From Candidatus Rokuibacteriota bacterium (lineage in GTDB: Bacteria; Methylomirabilota; Methylomirabilia; Rokubacteriales; CSP1-6), in the NCBI GenBank assembly GCA_016179165.1, contig JACORX010000308.1:1-20732 (forward strand): a stretch of 20,732 bases of DNA. The letters are read 5' to 3'. Position numbers and translations under genes: made by a program. The stretch's first letter is position 1. The number at the start of each line of letters is the position of its first letter. Below, one piece after another: positions 1 to 8,080 of the stretch. Below the pieces are notes generated by a model that saw only the letters and a list, made by a program, of their open reading frames with translations, was not told the origin of the DNA and did no database searches.

Positions 1-51
1 ACCTCAGACAGTGCACAAGGCGCAAGCCTGCCGGCCCCGGAGGCAGCCCAG

Positions 52-799
52 CTACTGGGGCCCCTTGATCTCCGCCTCCGCCTGCTCCAGCCAGAAGCGC
101 ATGTCCATCTCGCGGTACATGGTCGTGGCGGTGGTGAGATGCTCGCGGGTCTCCTCACGCTCGCCCGTGCGTCGGGAGAGCTTGCCGAGGCCGAGGTGGC
201 AGTGGGCCACGAGGGGGCGCATGCCGCGCGGCTCGGCGAGCGCCAGCGCCTGGCGGTAGTGGGCCTCGCCGACGATCGCCGCCACCTGCCCGTGGCCGTC
301 GCCGGCGAGCTGCTGCGCGCGGCGGAGCTGCTCCAGCTCGGCGTCGCGCCGTGGGCGAGCGGCGCGCCAAACAGCGCCATGATTCCGTCGCCCATGACCT
401 TGTTCACCGTGCCTTCGTAGCGGTGGACGGCCTCCATCATGCGTTCGAGGACGGGGTCGAGGAGCTTGCGCGCCTCTTCGGGATCGCGGTCGGCGAGCAG
501 CTCCATCGAGCCCTTGAGGTCGGCGAAGAGGACGGTGACTTGCTTGCGCTCGCCCTCCAGCGCAGCCTTCGAGGTGAGGATCTTCTCGGCGAGGTGCTTG
601 GGGGTATAGGACTCGGGCGCGGCGAAGCGCGGCGGGCCGGCGGTAGCCCCGCTGACGGGATGTGCGCACTCCAAGCAGAACTTCGCGGACGGGGGCAATT
701 GGGTGCCGCAGTTCGCGCAGCGGGCTGCGAGCGGAGCCGCGCACTCCAGGCAGAACTTCGCCTGTGGAGAATTCCGGTCTGGCATCGAGGGCAGGTCAT
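52..799 (-). pseudogene. Decayed zinc-ribbon / adenylate cyclase / TPR gene
   Basis: This is a remnant of the large bacterial proteins that join a double zinc ribbon, a class III nucleotide cyclase domain, an AAA-type ATPase and C-terminal TPRs. An ATG at 799 opens with MTCPRCQ. Restoring one missing base near 773-778 continues into a second frame with two CLEC zinc-ribbon motifs and one CANC. The cyclase start follows (VTVLFADLKGS, then GTVNKVMGDGIMALFGAPLA). Near 355 the homology jumps to a third frame encoding only the last TPR region (EAHYRQALALAE, GMRPLVAHCHLGLGKL, ending IKGPQ and TAG). The rest of the cyclase, the ATPase and most TPRs are missing, so about 245 codons remain where relatives have about 1000 or more. 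Family assignment rests on recognised motifs. Two frame changes and a deletion make it nonfunctional unless the join is an assembly error. Confidence 0.75.
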
Positions 800-815
800 T
801 GGGGTCTGCGCGAGG

Positions 816-3155
816 CTACGCTTGGGGCGAGACCCCGTCAAGAAGCCGGCGAGGCTTCCGCGAGACCAGCGCCTCCGGCAAGATCGGCAGCGACGTCACC
901 CGTACGCCGAGCGGCTTGACCGCGTCGGCAACGGCGTTGGCGATGGCGGCGGGCGCGCCGATGGTGCCGCCCTCGCCCATGCCCTTGCGGCCGCCTGGTG
1001 TGAGCGGCGACGGTGTTTCCAGATGGCCGAGAGTGAAGGACGGCAGGTCTGCCGCCGCCGGCAGCGCGTAGTCCATCAGGCTCCCCGTCAGGAGCTGGCC
1101 GGATCCGTCGTAGACGAGACGCTCGCCGAGCGCTTCACCGATCCCTTGGGCGACGGCGCCGTGGATCTGGCCCTCCACGATCATCGGATTGATGACCGGG
1201 CCGCAGTCCTCCACGACGACGTAGCGTCGCACCGTTACGCGGCCGGTCTCGGCGTCCACCTCGATAGAGGCGACGTGGACGGCGCCCGAGAACGTGGGCC
1301 CCGACGGGTCGAAGCGCTCGGTCACTTCGAGGCTCCCCGGCCCCACCACGCCCGCCACCTCCGCGAGCGTAACGCCGCGGTCGGGCATGCCGCGCACGGA
1401 GACGCGATCTCCGTTCAGCGCGAGGTCGGCGGGGCTCGCCTCGAGGAGCCCGCCGGCCGCGGCGAGGATCTTTGCCTTGAGCGCCCCCGCGGCAACGCCC
1501 GCTGCGCCTTGCTGGGCGATGGCGCCGCGGCTCGCGAAGGTCCCGCTGCCCTCGGGCGTCTCATCGGTGTCGGGCTGTGAGACGACGACCCGCTCGAGCG
1601 GCACGCCCAGCTGGTCGGCCACGATCTGGGCAGCCGTCGTCGCGTGCCCCTGCCCCTGCGAGGAGAAGGACAGCAGGCAGCGCACGGAGCCGTCGGCCTC
1701 GACCGACACGCGCGCGGATTCAGGCCCCGGCACCTCGACCATCCCGCGCCGCCGATAGGTCGCCGCGCCCATGCCGGTGTACTCCGTGTAGCAGGAGATA
1801 CCGACGCCGAGGAGCCGGCCGCGCGTCCGCGCCTCGTCACGCTCGCGCTTGAGCGCGTCATAGCCGGCGAGCTCGAGCGCCACCTCGAGCCCCTTGGGAT
1901 AGTCGCCGCTGTCGTAGACGAAGCCCGCGGCGGAGGTGAACGGGTAGGCGTCGCGTGCGAGCAGGTTGCGGCGGCGGATCTCCGCGGGGTCAAGCCCGAG
2001 GCGCCCGGCGAGAAGATCGAGCGTGCGCTCCATGACGAAGGCGCCCATGGTCATGCCGACACCGCGATAGGCACCGAGGGGCGGCTTGTTGGTGGCGACG
2101 GCGAGCGCCTCCCAGGCATAGGCCGGCGTGCGGTAGGGCCCCGGGATGATGCCGGCGGTGCCGGGCGGCTCGAGTGCCGCCGTCAGCGGATGGATGTGAT
2201 ACGCGCCGTTGTCCGAGACGACGCGCGCCCTGAGCGCGAGCAGGATCCCATCGCGATCCGCGGCCGCCTCGATGTCCACGCTCCCCTCGCGCGCCTGTGA
2301 GGCGGCGGCCAGGTTCTCGCGCCGTGTCTCGATCCACTTGACCGGGCGCCCTGCGGTCCACGCCAGCGCGGCCACGGCCAGATCCTCCGGCAGCACGTGC
2401 ATTTTCTGGCCGAAGCTGCCGCCGGTGTCCGGCACGATGACCCGGACGTGGCCGTCTGGCAGGTGGAAGGCGCGGGCGAGCGAAGTTCTCAGGATGTGCG
2501 GGGCCTGCGTGCCGGTCCAGACCGTGAGCCGCTCCCCCTCCCACGAGGCGATGATGCCGCGAGGCTCGAGCGGAGAGGGCGAGCAACGCCCGTGGCAAAA
2601 CATCTCGCGCAGGACCACGGCCGCCCGCGCGAACGCGCCGTCCACGTCTCCGTGGGAGTAGTCGCGCCGAAAGAGCACGTTGCCGGGAACGTCCTCGTGG
2701 AGCAGCGGGGCGCCGGGCGCCAGAGCCGAATCGACATCGACGATCGGCGCCAGGGGCTCGTAGTCGACCTCGACCAGATCGCAGGCGTCGGCGGCCTGGG
2801 CCGGGCTCTCCGCGCAGAGCGCGGCCACGGGCTCGCCGACGAAGCACACTCGCTCGGGAGCGAGCGCCGACCACTCCGAGGGCCAGAAGCCAGGGCCTTC
2901 CAGTCGCGGTGCCAGTGGCCTGACCCACTCCGGCAGATCCTGCCCCGAGAGCGCGGCGGCCACCCCAGGCGCCTGCCGCGCGCGATCCGTGACCACGCGG
3001 CGCACTTCCGCGTGCGCATACACGCTCCTCACGAAGGCCGCGTGGAGAAGCCCCGGCAGCCGGAGATCGTCGAGGTAGGCGCCGCGCCCGGTCAGCAGGC
3101 GCGGGTCCTCGACGCGCTTGACGCTCCTGCCCTGGAGCCGCGGGGCGACGCTCAG
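816..3155 (-). CDS. Xanthine dehydrogenase-family molybdopterin-binding subunit
   Basis: This is the large catalytic subunit of a molybdenum hydroxylase, an enzyme type that hydroxylates N-heterocycles or aldehydes with water as the oxygen donor. Reading from a proposed CTG start it has 779 residues, normal for the family. Visible motifs are the N-terminal GRSVKRVEDPRLLTGRG, GGSFGQK at about residue 245, AYRGVGM at about 362 followed by DPAEIRRRNLL, SQGQGHATTAAQIVADQLG, and GMGEGGTIG with the expected catalytic Glu at about 728. AYRGVGM differs from the AYRCSFR of form I CO dehydrogenase, so this is not a CoxL. The first standard start in frame, GTG at 3032, would delete about 41 conserved residues. 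It is the last intact gene of the operon. No 2Fe-2S or FAD partner gene is in the window, so partners must be elsewhere. The substrate is unknown. Confidence 0.88.
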   Translation of the reverse strand: MSVAPRLQGRSVKRVEDPRLLTGRGAYLDDLRLPGLLHAAFVRSVYAHAEVRRVVTDRARQAPGVAAALSGQDLPEWVRPLAPRLEGPGFWPSEWSALAPERVCFVGEPVAALCAESPAQAADACDLVEVDYEPLAPIVDVDSALAPGAPLLHEDVPGNVLFRRDYSHGDVDGAFARAAVVLREMFCHGRCSPSPLEPRGIIASWEGERLTVWTGTQAPHILRTSLARAFHLPDGHVRVIVPDTGGSFGQKMHVLPEDLAVAALAWTAGRPVKWIETRRENLAAASQAREGSVDIEAAADRDGILLALRARVVSDNGAYHIHPLTAALEPPGTAGIIPGPYRTPAYAWEALAVATNKPPLGAYRGVGMTMGAFVMERTLDLLAGRLGLDPAEIRRRNLLARDAYPFTSAAGFVYDSGDYPKGLEVALELAGYDALKRERDEARTRGRLLGVGISCYTEYTGMGAATYRRRGMVEVPGPESARVSVEADGSVRCLLSFSSQGQGHATTAAQIVADQLGVPLERVVVSQPDTDETPEGSGTFASRGAIAQQGAAGVAAGALKAKILAAAGGLLEASPADLALNGDRVSVRGMPDRGVTLAEVAGVVGPGSLEVTERFDPSGPTFSGAVHVASIEVDAETGRVTVRRYVVVEDCGPVINPMIVEGQIHGAVAQGIGEALGERLVYDGSGQLLTGSLMDYALPAAADLPSFTLGHLETPSPLTPGGRKGMGEGGTIGAPAAIANAVADAVKPLGVRVTSLPILPEALVSRKPRRLLDGVSPQA

Positions 3156-3166
3156 ACGCGGGCTCC
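3153..3166 (-). promoter_or_regulatory. Shine-Dalgarno and CTG start of the Mo hydroxylase gene
   Basis: Read on the minus strand, GGAG (3166-3163) is followed by 7 bases and then CTGAGC, with CTG at 3155-3153. The frame is closed upstream by a TAG that overlaps the end of the preceding gene. No ATG, GTG or TTG occurs in frame between that TAG and the GTG at 3032, although conserved N-terminal family sequence is already being encoded there. Confidence 0.55.
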
Positions 3167-3174
3167 GGGAAGCC

Positions 3175-4176
3175 TCAGGGCTTGGCTACGCGAGGCAGGA
3201 CCTCGCCGGCCAGGAGCTCGAGCTGCTCCATGCCCCAGTTGAGCGGGTTCAGCACGATGTGCTCGCAGCCGCCGAGGGCGGCGGACTTCGCGCGGATCTT
3301 CTCGGCCAGCTCCTCGGCCTCGCCCAGGAGGTAAAACTCTTTCCAGTACGGCAGGTCCATGCCCGAGTAGACCTTGAAGTGCGGCGCGGCGGTCTCGGGC
3401 TTCTCGCCCTTCTTCAGCACGTAGACGAAGTTGGAGTAGACCTTGGTCATGTCGCCGGGCTTCCTGCCGAAATCCCCCATGAAGCGCTGGATCTTGCTCC
3501 AGTCCCCCGTGACCATCTCGGCCGTGGCCGAGGAGTGCGGCACCCAGGTCTTGGCGTACTTCGCGATCCGCTTGAGCACCGGGTCGATGTTGGTCACGGT
3601 CTGGCCGTAGACCTTCTCGAAGGGCTGGCTGCCGCCGCCGATCCAGATCGGCGGATGCGGCTTCTGGACGGGCTTGGGATCGATGCTGAGGTTCTTGACC
3701 TGGTAGTACTTGCCCGTATACGTGACGCTGTCGCCGGCCCAGAGCGCCGTCACGAGCTCGAGCATCTCGTCCATGCGGCGCCCGCGCTCCTTGTGCGGGA
3801 TGCCCATGAGCGCGAACTCTTCCTCGTGCCAGCCGACCCCGACGCCCAGAAGGGTCCGCCCGCCGGAGAGGAGATCGAGGGTCGCCCACTCCTTGGCGAA
3901 GTAGGCGGGATTGCGGAGCGGCAACACCAGCACCATGGTGCCCAGCTTGATCGTCCGCGTGACGCCTGCCAGCGCCGACAGCAGCGCCACGGGCTCGAGC
4001 CAGGTGCAGGCGTAGGCGGGCGGCGTCATCAGGAGGTGGTCGATGCTGACCGCCGAGTCGAAGCCCAGGTCTTCGGCGCGGCGGAGATAGGCACCCATCT
4101 CGGCAAGCGTGGCGGTCTTGGGCCCGAGGGCAAAGCTCGGGATGCGGAGTCCGAATTTCATCCCCGCGGCTTTCAT
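3175..4176 (-). CDS. LLM class flavin-dependent oxidoreductase
   Basis: This is a luciferase-like monooxygenase (bacterial luciferase / F420-dependent TIM-barrel superfamily) of 333 residues, usual for the family. Seen in the sequence are the N-terminal strand MKFGLRIPSFALGP, AEDLGFDSAVSIDHLL, the conserved TIKLGTMVLVLPLRNPAYFAKEWATLD, and LSGGRTLLGVGVGWHEEEF. GRRMDEMLELVTALW and PKPVQKPHPPIWIGG follow. Members use FMNH2 or reduced F420; the sequence alone does not settle which. The ATG overlaps the upstream stop as ATGA, so translation is probably coupled. An internal ATG five codons later (4161) is an alternative start. Placement between an AA_synth protein and a molybdenum hydroxylase suggests a catabolic oxidation step, which is inference. 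Confidence 0.9.
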   Translation of the reverse strand: MKAAGMKFGLRIPSFALGPKTATLAEMGAYLRRAEDLGFDSAVSIDHLLMTPPAYACTWLEPVALLSALAGVTRTIKLGTMVLVLPLRNPAYFAKEWATLDLLSGGRTLLGVGVGWHEEEFALMGIPHKERGRRMDEMLELVTALWAGDSVTYTGKYYQVKNLSIDPKPVQKPHPPIWIGGGSQPFEKVYGQTVTNIDPVLKRIAKYAKTWVPHSSATAEMVTGDWSKIQRFMGDFGRKPGDMTKVYSNFVYVLKKGEKPETAAPHFKVYSGMDLPYWKEFYLLGEAEELAEKIRAKSAALGGCEHIVLNPLNWGMEQLELLAGEVLPRVAKP

Positions 4177-4742
4177 CGGAGACCGTCCTCCTTCTTGGCT
4201 TCGGCGACAGTCAGCCCGCCGACCCGCGGATGCGGCCTGCCGCCGTCGGTGACGGCGAGCGCGACCAGGATCTCATCTCCGCGTGGCGCGTCACCCAACC
4301 TCACCTCCATGGCGTCGAAGTGGGTGCGCACGAAGGCCGCGTCCTTGTAGTGGAGCGGCACGTCTATGGTCGCGCCGGGCCCGCCGAGCTTCTTCGCCGA
4401 CGGGATGATCGCCTTGCCGCCGCCCACCGCGGCGCGGAACGGCGTGCCGAGCGTGGGGTGGAGGATGGCCGCCGCGTGCTCGTACTCGCCGTGCTCGCCG
4501 ACGATCGCTGCTTTTCCATAGGAATGCACGGGCGCGCCGAGCGCCGCGACGGCGCGGCGGCCGAGCAGGTCGCCCAGTTCCTCGCCGGTCTTGACCAGCT
4601 CCTGGAGGTCCTCGACGAACCGCCCGGCGAACGGGTTCTCGATCACCGCGATGGCGGCGACCTTCTTGATGGGCCGGGCGGCCTTCTTGCCGCCGTCCTC
4701 GTAGATCTCCTCAACGACCGTCAACAGCTTCCGGATGCGCAT
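4173..4742 (-). CDS. Amino acid synthesis (AA_synth / DUF1185) family protein
   Basis: This 189-residue protein covers the whole AA_synth domain (PF06684 by recollection). Recognisable stretches are RIRKLLTVVEEIYEDGGK, AAIAVIENPFAGRFVEDLQ, VHSYGKAAIVGEHGEYEHAA, then AAVGGGKAIIPSAKKLGGPG. Near the end come HYKDAAFVRTHFDAMEVR and ALAVTDGGRPHPRVGGL. It has no signal peptide or membrane segment, so it should be cytosolic. The family name is historical and its biochemical activity is unclear to me. Its ATG overlaps the TAA of the enamidase-like gene (TAATG) and its TGA overlaps the LLM gene (ATGA), so the three should be made together. That context points to breakdown of a small molecule rather than amino acid synthesis. 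The function remains unassigned. Confidence 0.88.
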   Translation of the reverse strand: MRIRKLLTVVEEIYEDGGKKAARPIKKVAAIAVIENPFAGRFVEDLQELVKTGEELGDLLGRRAVAALGAPVHSYGKAAIVGEHGEYEHAAAILHPTLGTPFRAAVGGGKAIIPSAKKLGGPGATIDVPLHYKDAAFVRTHFDAMEVRLGDAPRGDEILVALAVTDGGRPHPRVGGLTVAEAKKEDGLR

Positions 4743-5917
4743 TAGTGGCCTCCTCCAGCGGGTCCGTGTCCTTTGACGACGTCGGCGGCGCGGGCCGCGG
4801 GCGGCGTGTTGCGGCTCCGGCCGATCTTGATCTGCCCGTCGATCAGCACCATGGAAATGCCGAAGAGGTCACCGGCCGTGAGCGCCTCGAGGGCCGTCGT
4901 CCCTACCGAGCCGATGGGTGCGTCAACGATGCACAGGTCCGCCTCGCGGCCGGGCTCGATCACGCCCACCGGGAGTCCGTACACGCGCGCGGTATTGCCC
5001 GTCGCCATGCAGATGGCCGCCTCGGGGGCGAGACCCCCGAGCGAGGCCAGGTGCGCGACGACTCTCAGAATGCCGAGTGGCACCACGCCCGTGCCGGACG
5101 GCGCGTCGTTGCCGATGATGATGCGGTGAAGCGCCTTGGCTTCCCTGGCGCGCTCGAGGGTATGGAGCGCCGTCTTGCCGTTGCCGCAGTGGACGATCTC
5201 GAGGGCCATCTGCGTGGCCACGAGCGAGTCGATCTCCCGCTCGCTCATCGAGGTTGTGCCGCCGTTGATGTGGCCGACCACGTGCGGCTCGGCCTCGAGG
5301 ACGACCTCCGCGCTGATCGGGCTCGAGCCCGCGATGGACGGCCCGCCCGTGTGGATGGTGACGGTCATGCCGTGCTTCTTGGCCCAGCGGACCATGGGCG
5401 CGGCCTCCTTGCCGGTCCTGACCGAGCCGAGCCCGATCTCGCCGACCAGCGTGACGCCGTGCCGTGCCATCTCGGCGAAGTCCTCCTCGACCATGCCGAG
5501 CTCGAGGATCGGCGCGCCTCCATGGACCTTGACGCCGGCGGGGCGCAGGTTGGCGTAGGCCTTGGCGGCGACGACGGCGAGCGCCTTCAGTCCCACGATG
5601 TCCTTGGGGCGCCCGGGCAGGTGGACTTCACCCGCCGAGATCATCGTCGTGAGCCCGCCGTTGAGCCCGGACTCGATGAAGTCCATGGTCCGCTGGCGCG
5701 GCGTGAAGTCGCCGAAGACGGGATGGCAGTGGGAATCCATCAGGCCGGGGATGACGGCGCTACCCTTGGCGTCGATGACCGTGTCGGCCTCGCCGTCGAG
5801 CCCCTTCCCTACGGCCGCGATCTTGCCGTCGGCGATCACGATGCTGTCGGCGTCGAGCAGGGGATTCACGATGTCGCCCGACACCACAAGCCCGATGTTC
5901 TTGATCAGCGTCTTCAT
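4742..5917 (-). CDS. Amidohydrolase, enamidase-like
   Basis: This is a metal-dependent hydrolase of the amidohydrolase superfamily, 391 residues. It most resembles, from memory, enamidase of Eubacterium (Clostridium) barkeri. That enzyme deaminates and opens 6-oxo-1,4,5,6-tetrahydronicotinate to 2-formylglutarate. Shared stretches include IKNIGLVVSGDI near the start, TPRQRTMDFIESGLNGGLTT, GRPKD, RPAGVKVHGGA, GNDAPSGTG and SRNTPPAARAA. Likely metal ligands are His63 and His65 (DSHCHP), Glu160 (VGEIGLG), His189 (HTGG), His216 (GHINGG) and Asp271 (GNDAPSG), the pattern of a binuclear site. GGAG lies 5 bases before the ATG, 9 bases after livF ends. No 6-hydroxynicotinate reductase is present, so the substrate may differ from that of the known enzyme. 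Confidence 0.85.
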   Translation of the reverse strand: MKTLIKNIGLVVSGDIVNPLLDADSIVIADGKIAAVGKGLDGEADTVIDAKGSAVIPGLMDSHCHPVFGDFTPRQRTMDFIESGLNGGLTTMISAGEVHLPGRPKDIVGLKALAVVAAKAYANLRPAGVKVHGGAPILELGMVEEDFAEMARHGVTLVGEIGLGSVRTGKEAAPMVRWAKKHGMTVTIHTGGPSIAGSSPISAEVVLEAEPHVVGHINGGTTSMSEREIDSLVATQMALEIVHCGNGKTALHTLERAREAKALHRIIIGNDAPSGTGVVPLGILRVVAHLASLGGLAPEAAICMATGNTARVYGLPVGVIEPGREADLCIVDAPIGSVGTTALEALTAGDLFGISMVLIDGQIKIGRSRNTPPAARAADVVKGHGPAGGGH

Positions 5918-5926
5918 GTCGGCTCC

Positions 5927-6616
5927 CTAGACTGTTAGAAACGCGCGGCGGGCGGCCTCATCTTCGAGCAGCCGTGCCATGGCGCCCTCCCACCGGATCT
6001 CCCCCTTCTCGATGATGTAGGCCCGGTCAGCCAGCCGCGCCGCGAACTTGAGATTCTGCTCGGAAAGGAGAATGGTCAAGCCCTCCCGCTTCAACGCCGC
6101 GATCTGATGTCCCAGCGCCTGGACGACCACGGGCGCGAGCCCCTCGGAGGGCTCGTCGAGAAGCAGGATGCGCGGGTTGCCCATGAGCGTGCGCGCCACG
6201 GTCAGCATCTGTTGCTCCCCCCCGGAGAGGCTGCCGCCGCGACGGCCCGCCAGCTGGCCCAGCTTCGGGAAGTACTCGTACACTCGCGAAGCGCCCCAGC
6301 GAGTACCGCCCTTGGCGCCTACCAACAGGTTCTCCTCAACCGTCAAGTCACTGAAGATGCGCCGGTCCTCGGGCACCCAGCCGATACCGAGCTGGCTGAT
6401 CTCGTGGGTGGGGAGCGCGGTGATATCCCGCCCGCCGAGGCTGATCGAGCCGCCCGTCACCTCGACCAGCCCCACGATGGCCTTGAGCGTGGTGGACTTG
6501 CCGGCGCCGTTACGGCCGAGCAGGGAGACCACCTCGCCCTCGCGCGCCTCGATCGTGACGCCGTGGAGCACGCGCGAGAGACCATACGCCGCCTCGACGC
6601 CCTCAAGGCGCAGCAT
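5927..6616 (-). CDS. livF: Branched-chain amino acid-type ABC transporter ATPase LivF
   Basis: This is the second ATPase of a LIV/HAAT-type importer, 229 residues, acting on the inner face of the membrane with LivG. It has the Walker A GRNGAGKST (34-42), a Q-loop region WVPEDRRIFSDLTVEENL, signature LSGGEQQ (130-136), Walker B ILLLDEPSEGLAP (150 onward) and the switch region LLSEQN. The final FLTV motif is typical of LivF. The start has no strong Shine-Dalgarno. It is separated from livG by an unusual coiled-coil gene. The transported compound is not necessarily an amino acid, because this family also takes up amides, urea and aromatic acids. Confidence 0.95.
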   Translation of the reverse strand: MLRLEGVEAAYGLSRVLHGVTIEAREGEVVSLLGRNGAGKSTTLKAIVGLVEVTGGSISLGGRDITALPTHEISQLGIGWVPEDRRIFSDLTVEENLLVGAKGGTRWGASRVYEYFPKLGQLAGRRGGSLSGGEQQMLTVARTLMGNPRILLLDEPSEGLAPVVVQALGHQIAALKREGLTILLSEQNLKFAARLADRAYIIEKGEIRWEGAMARLLEDEAARRAFLTV

Positions 6617-6666
6617 GGAGGTGTCCCCAGGGCGGACTGTGGGTGAGACGGACGCAGGCGGGAAGC

Positions 6667-7269
6667 CTAGGCGGGGCCGGAGCGACCGATGACGCGGACT
6701 TCCAGATGGAGCAGGCGCCGATCCACCTTGCCGAAGTCCTCGCGGACCTCGCCGCGGAAGCGCTCGACTTTCTCGTCGAGGGCGCCCAGCCCCTCGGCGA
6801 CGGCCTTGATGTCGGACCTAAGGTCCTCGGCGACGACGCCCATGTAACGGCGGGTCTCGGCGGCGCTGGCGTCGACGCGCGCGAGAATTCTCGACTCGAA
6901 CTGCTCCATCTGGAGTCGCGTCTCCGCTGCGCTCTCCCGGATCTCCTGGCGGAGCTCGGTGCGGACCTGCTCGCCCATGGAGTGGATCTCCTGGCGGAGA
7001 TCTGTGCGGACCTGCTCGCTGGTGGCCTGGATCTCCTGGCGGAGTTCCGCGCGGACCTGCTCGCCCATGGCGCGCATCTCCTGGCGGAGTCCGGTGCCCA
7101 CCTCCGACATCTCCTGGCGCAGGTCGGCCCCCATCGCGGACATCTCCTGGCGGAGCCCGGTCGCCGTCGCAGACATCTCCTGGCGGAGTCCGGTGGCGGT
7201 CGCAGACATCTCCTGGCGCAGGTCGCCGCCGAGCCGTTCGAGGTCCGACGAGTCCGCGGGCCGGGGCAT
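6667..7269 (-). CDS. Coiled-coil protein with hendecad repeats
   Basis: This 200-residue cytosolic protein has no recognised enzyme domain. Residues 17-115 are tandem repeats beginning LRQE(M/I). Four units recur every 11 residues (LRQEMSATATG and variants, at 17, 28, 39 and 50). Units of 15 residues then start at 61, 76 and 91 (LRQEIHSMGEQVRTE type). Periods of 11 and 15 residues fit a near-straight or right-handed coiled coil, like apolipoprotein-type or hendecad helices. The rest (MEQFESRILARVDASAAETR, then LRSDIKAVAEGLGALDEKVE) is also charged helix. GGGAG sits 8 bases before the ATG. It lies between livG and livF, where LIV operons normally have nothing. Two adjacent units being identical in protein sequence suggests recent repeat expansion. 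Function unknown; a scaffold or membrane-surface role is only a guess. Confidence 0.8.
   Translation of the reverse strand: MPRPADSSDLERLGGDLRQEMSATATGLRQEMSATATGLRQEMSAMGADLRQEMSEVGTGLRQEMRAMGEQVRAELRQEIQATSEQVRTDLRQEIHSMGEQVRTELRQEIRESAAETRLQMEQFESRILARVDASAAETRRYMGVVAEDLRSDIKAVAEGLGALDEKVERFRGEVREDFGKVDRRLLHLEVRVIGRSGPA
6940..7230. repeat. 33-bp and 45-bp tandem coding repeats
   Basis: On the plus strand the core ATCTCCTGGCGGAG recurs through this stretch, at 33-bp spacing near 7070-7215 and 45-bp spacing near 6940-7080. It encodes the LRQEM/LRQEI units of the coiled-coil protein. The periods are exact multiples of three, so the repeat is coding, not an independent element. Confidence 0.85.
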
Positions 7270-7330
7270 GCGTCATACTCCCGCACCTCGCGCGGCACTG
7301 TCAACGGTATCCCGGGAGATACGCGTGCCA

Positions 7331-8080
7331 TTACTCAGCCTCCCCCAGATACACCCTCTGAACCTGCGGATCGGCGCGGACTTCGTCGGGGCGGCCGTCG
7401 GCGATGACGCGCCCCTGGTGGAGCACCATGATGCGGTCGGCGACCGAGAAGACCAGGTCCATGTCGTGCTCGGTGAAGAGCACCGTCAGGCCCCGGTCGC
7501 GCGCGATCCGCTCGGTCAGGGCCATGAGAGCGCCGCGCTCGGCAGGCGCCATGCCCGCCGTCGGCTCGTCCAGCAGCAACACCGCAGGCCGGTTCGCCAG
7601 CGCCAGGGCCAACTCAAGCTTCTTGAGGTCGCCGTAGGCCAGCACTCCCGCCGGCCTTCCAGCCTGCGCGGCAAGGCCAACCTGGTCCAGTAGCGCGCAC
7701 GCGGCGTCCACGTCCAGCCGGGCAGCGCGTCCGAGCAGCGAGTACGTCCGCTTCTCGTGGGAGAAGAGCGCCACCTGGACATTTTCGAGCGCCGTCAGCG
7801 ACGAAAAGGTCGCGGTGATCTGGAAGGTGCGGCTCAGGCCGCGGCTCCACACGGCGTGCGGGGGCAGCCCGGAGAGGCGCTCACCCTTGAATCGCACCTC
7901 GCCCGCGTCGGCCTTGAGGTGGCCCGTGAGCATGTTGAAGAAGGTCGTCTTCCCCGCCCCGTTGGGGCCGATGAGTGCGCGGATCTCGCCGCGCGGCATG
8001 GCCAGGTCCACGCCCGCCACGGCCTGCACACCGCCGAAGGACTTGGCGAGCCCGCGCGTTTCGAGAACGGGCGCGCTCAG
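7331..8080 (-). CDS. livG: Branched-chain amino acid-type ABC transporter ATPase LivG
   Basis: This is the first ATPase of the LIV-type importer, 249 residues if started at CTG 8080 (relatives have about 255). It shows the A-loop region GLAKSFGGVQAVAGVDL, Walker A GPNGAGKTT (38-46), and NMLTGHLKADAGEVRFKG. It also has SRTFQITATFSSLTALENVQ, a degenerate signature LAYGDLKKLELALAL in the place where LivG proteins usually have YGxQRRLEIARAL, Walker B VLLLDEPTAGM, and switch FTEHDMD. The proposed CTGA start overlaps the stop of the permease gene. No ATG, GTG or TTG in frame fits: the nearest downstream GTG falls inside the conserved A-loop region, and upstream options lie more than 100 bases inside the permease gene. 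Confidence 0.93.
   Translation of the reverse strand: MSAPVLETRGLAKSFGGVQAVAGVDLAMPRGEIRALIGPNGAGKTTFFNMLTGHLKADAGEVRFKGERLSGLPPHAVWSRGLSRTFQITATFSSLTALENVQVALFSHEKRTYSLLGRAARLDVDAACALLDQVGLAAQAGRPAGVLAYGDLKKLELALALANRPAVLLLDEPTAGMAPAERGALMALTERIARDRGLTVLFTEHDMDLVFSVADRIMVLHQGRVIADGRPDEVRADPQVQRVYLGEAE

Noticed and set aside
351..1580. A 409-residue plus-strand frame opposite the cyclase remnant and Mo hydroxylase
   Set aside because: It has the composition of an antisense shadow, and it crosses the boundary of two minus-strand genes without any conserved motif.
816..3155. CO dehydrogenase large subunit (coxL)
   Set aside because: The active-site loop reads AYRGVGM, not AYRCSFR, and no coxM or coxS is adjacent.
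6940..7230. Regular repeats that could suggest a CRISPR array
   Set aside because: Periods are 33 and 45 bp with no unique spacers, and they encode in-frame coiled-coil units. No cas gene is nearby.
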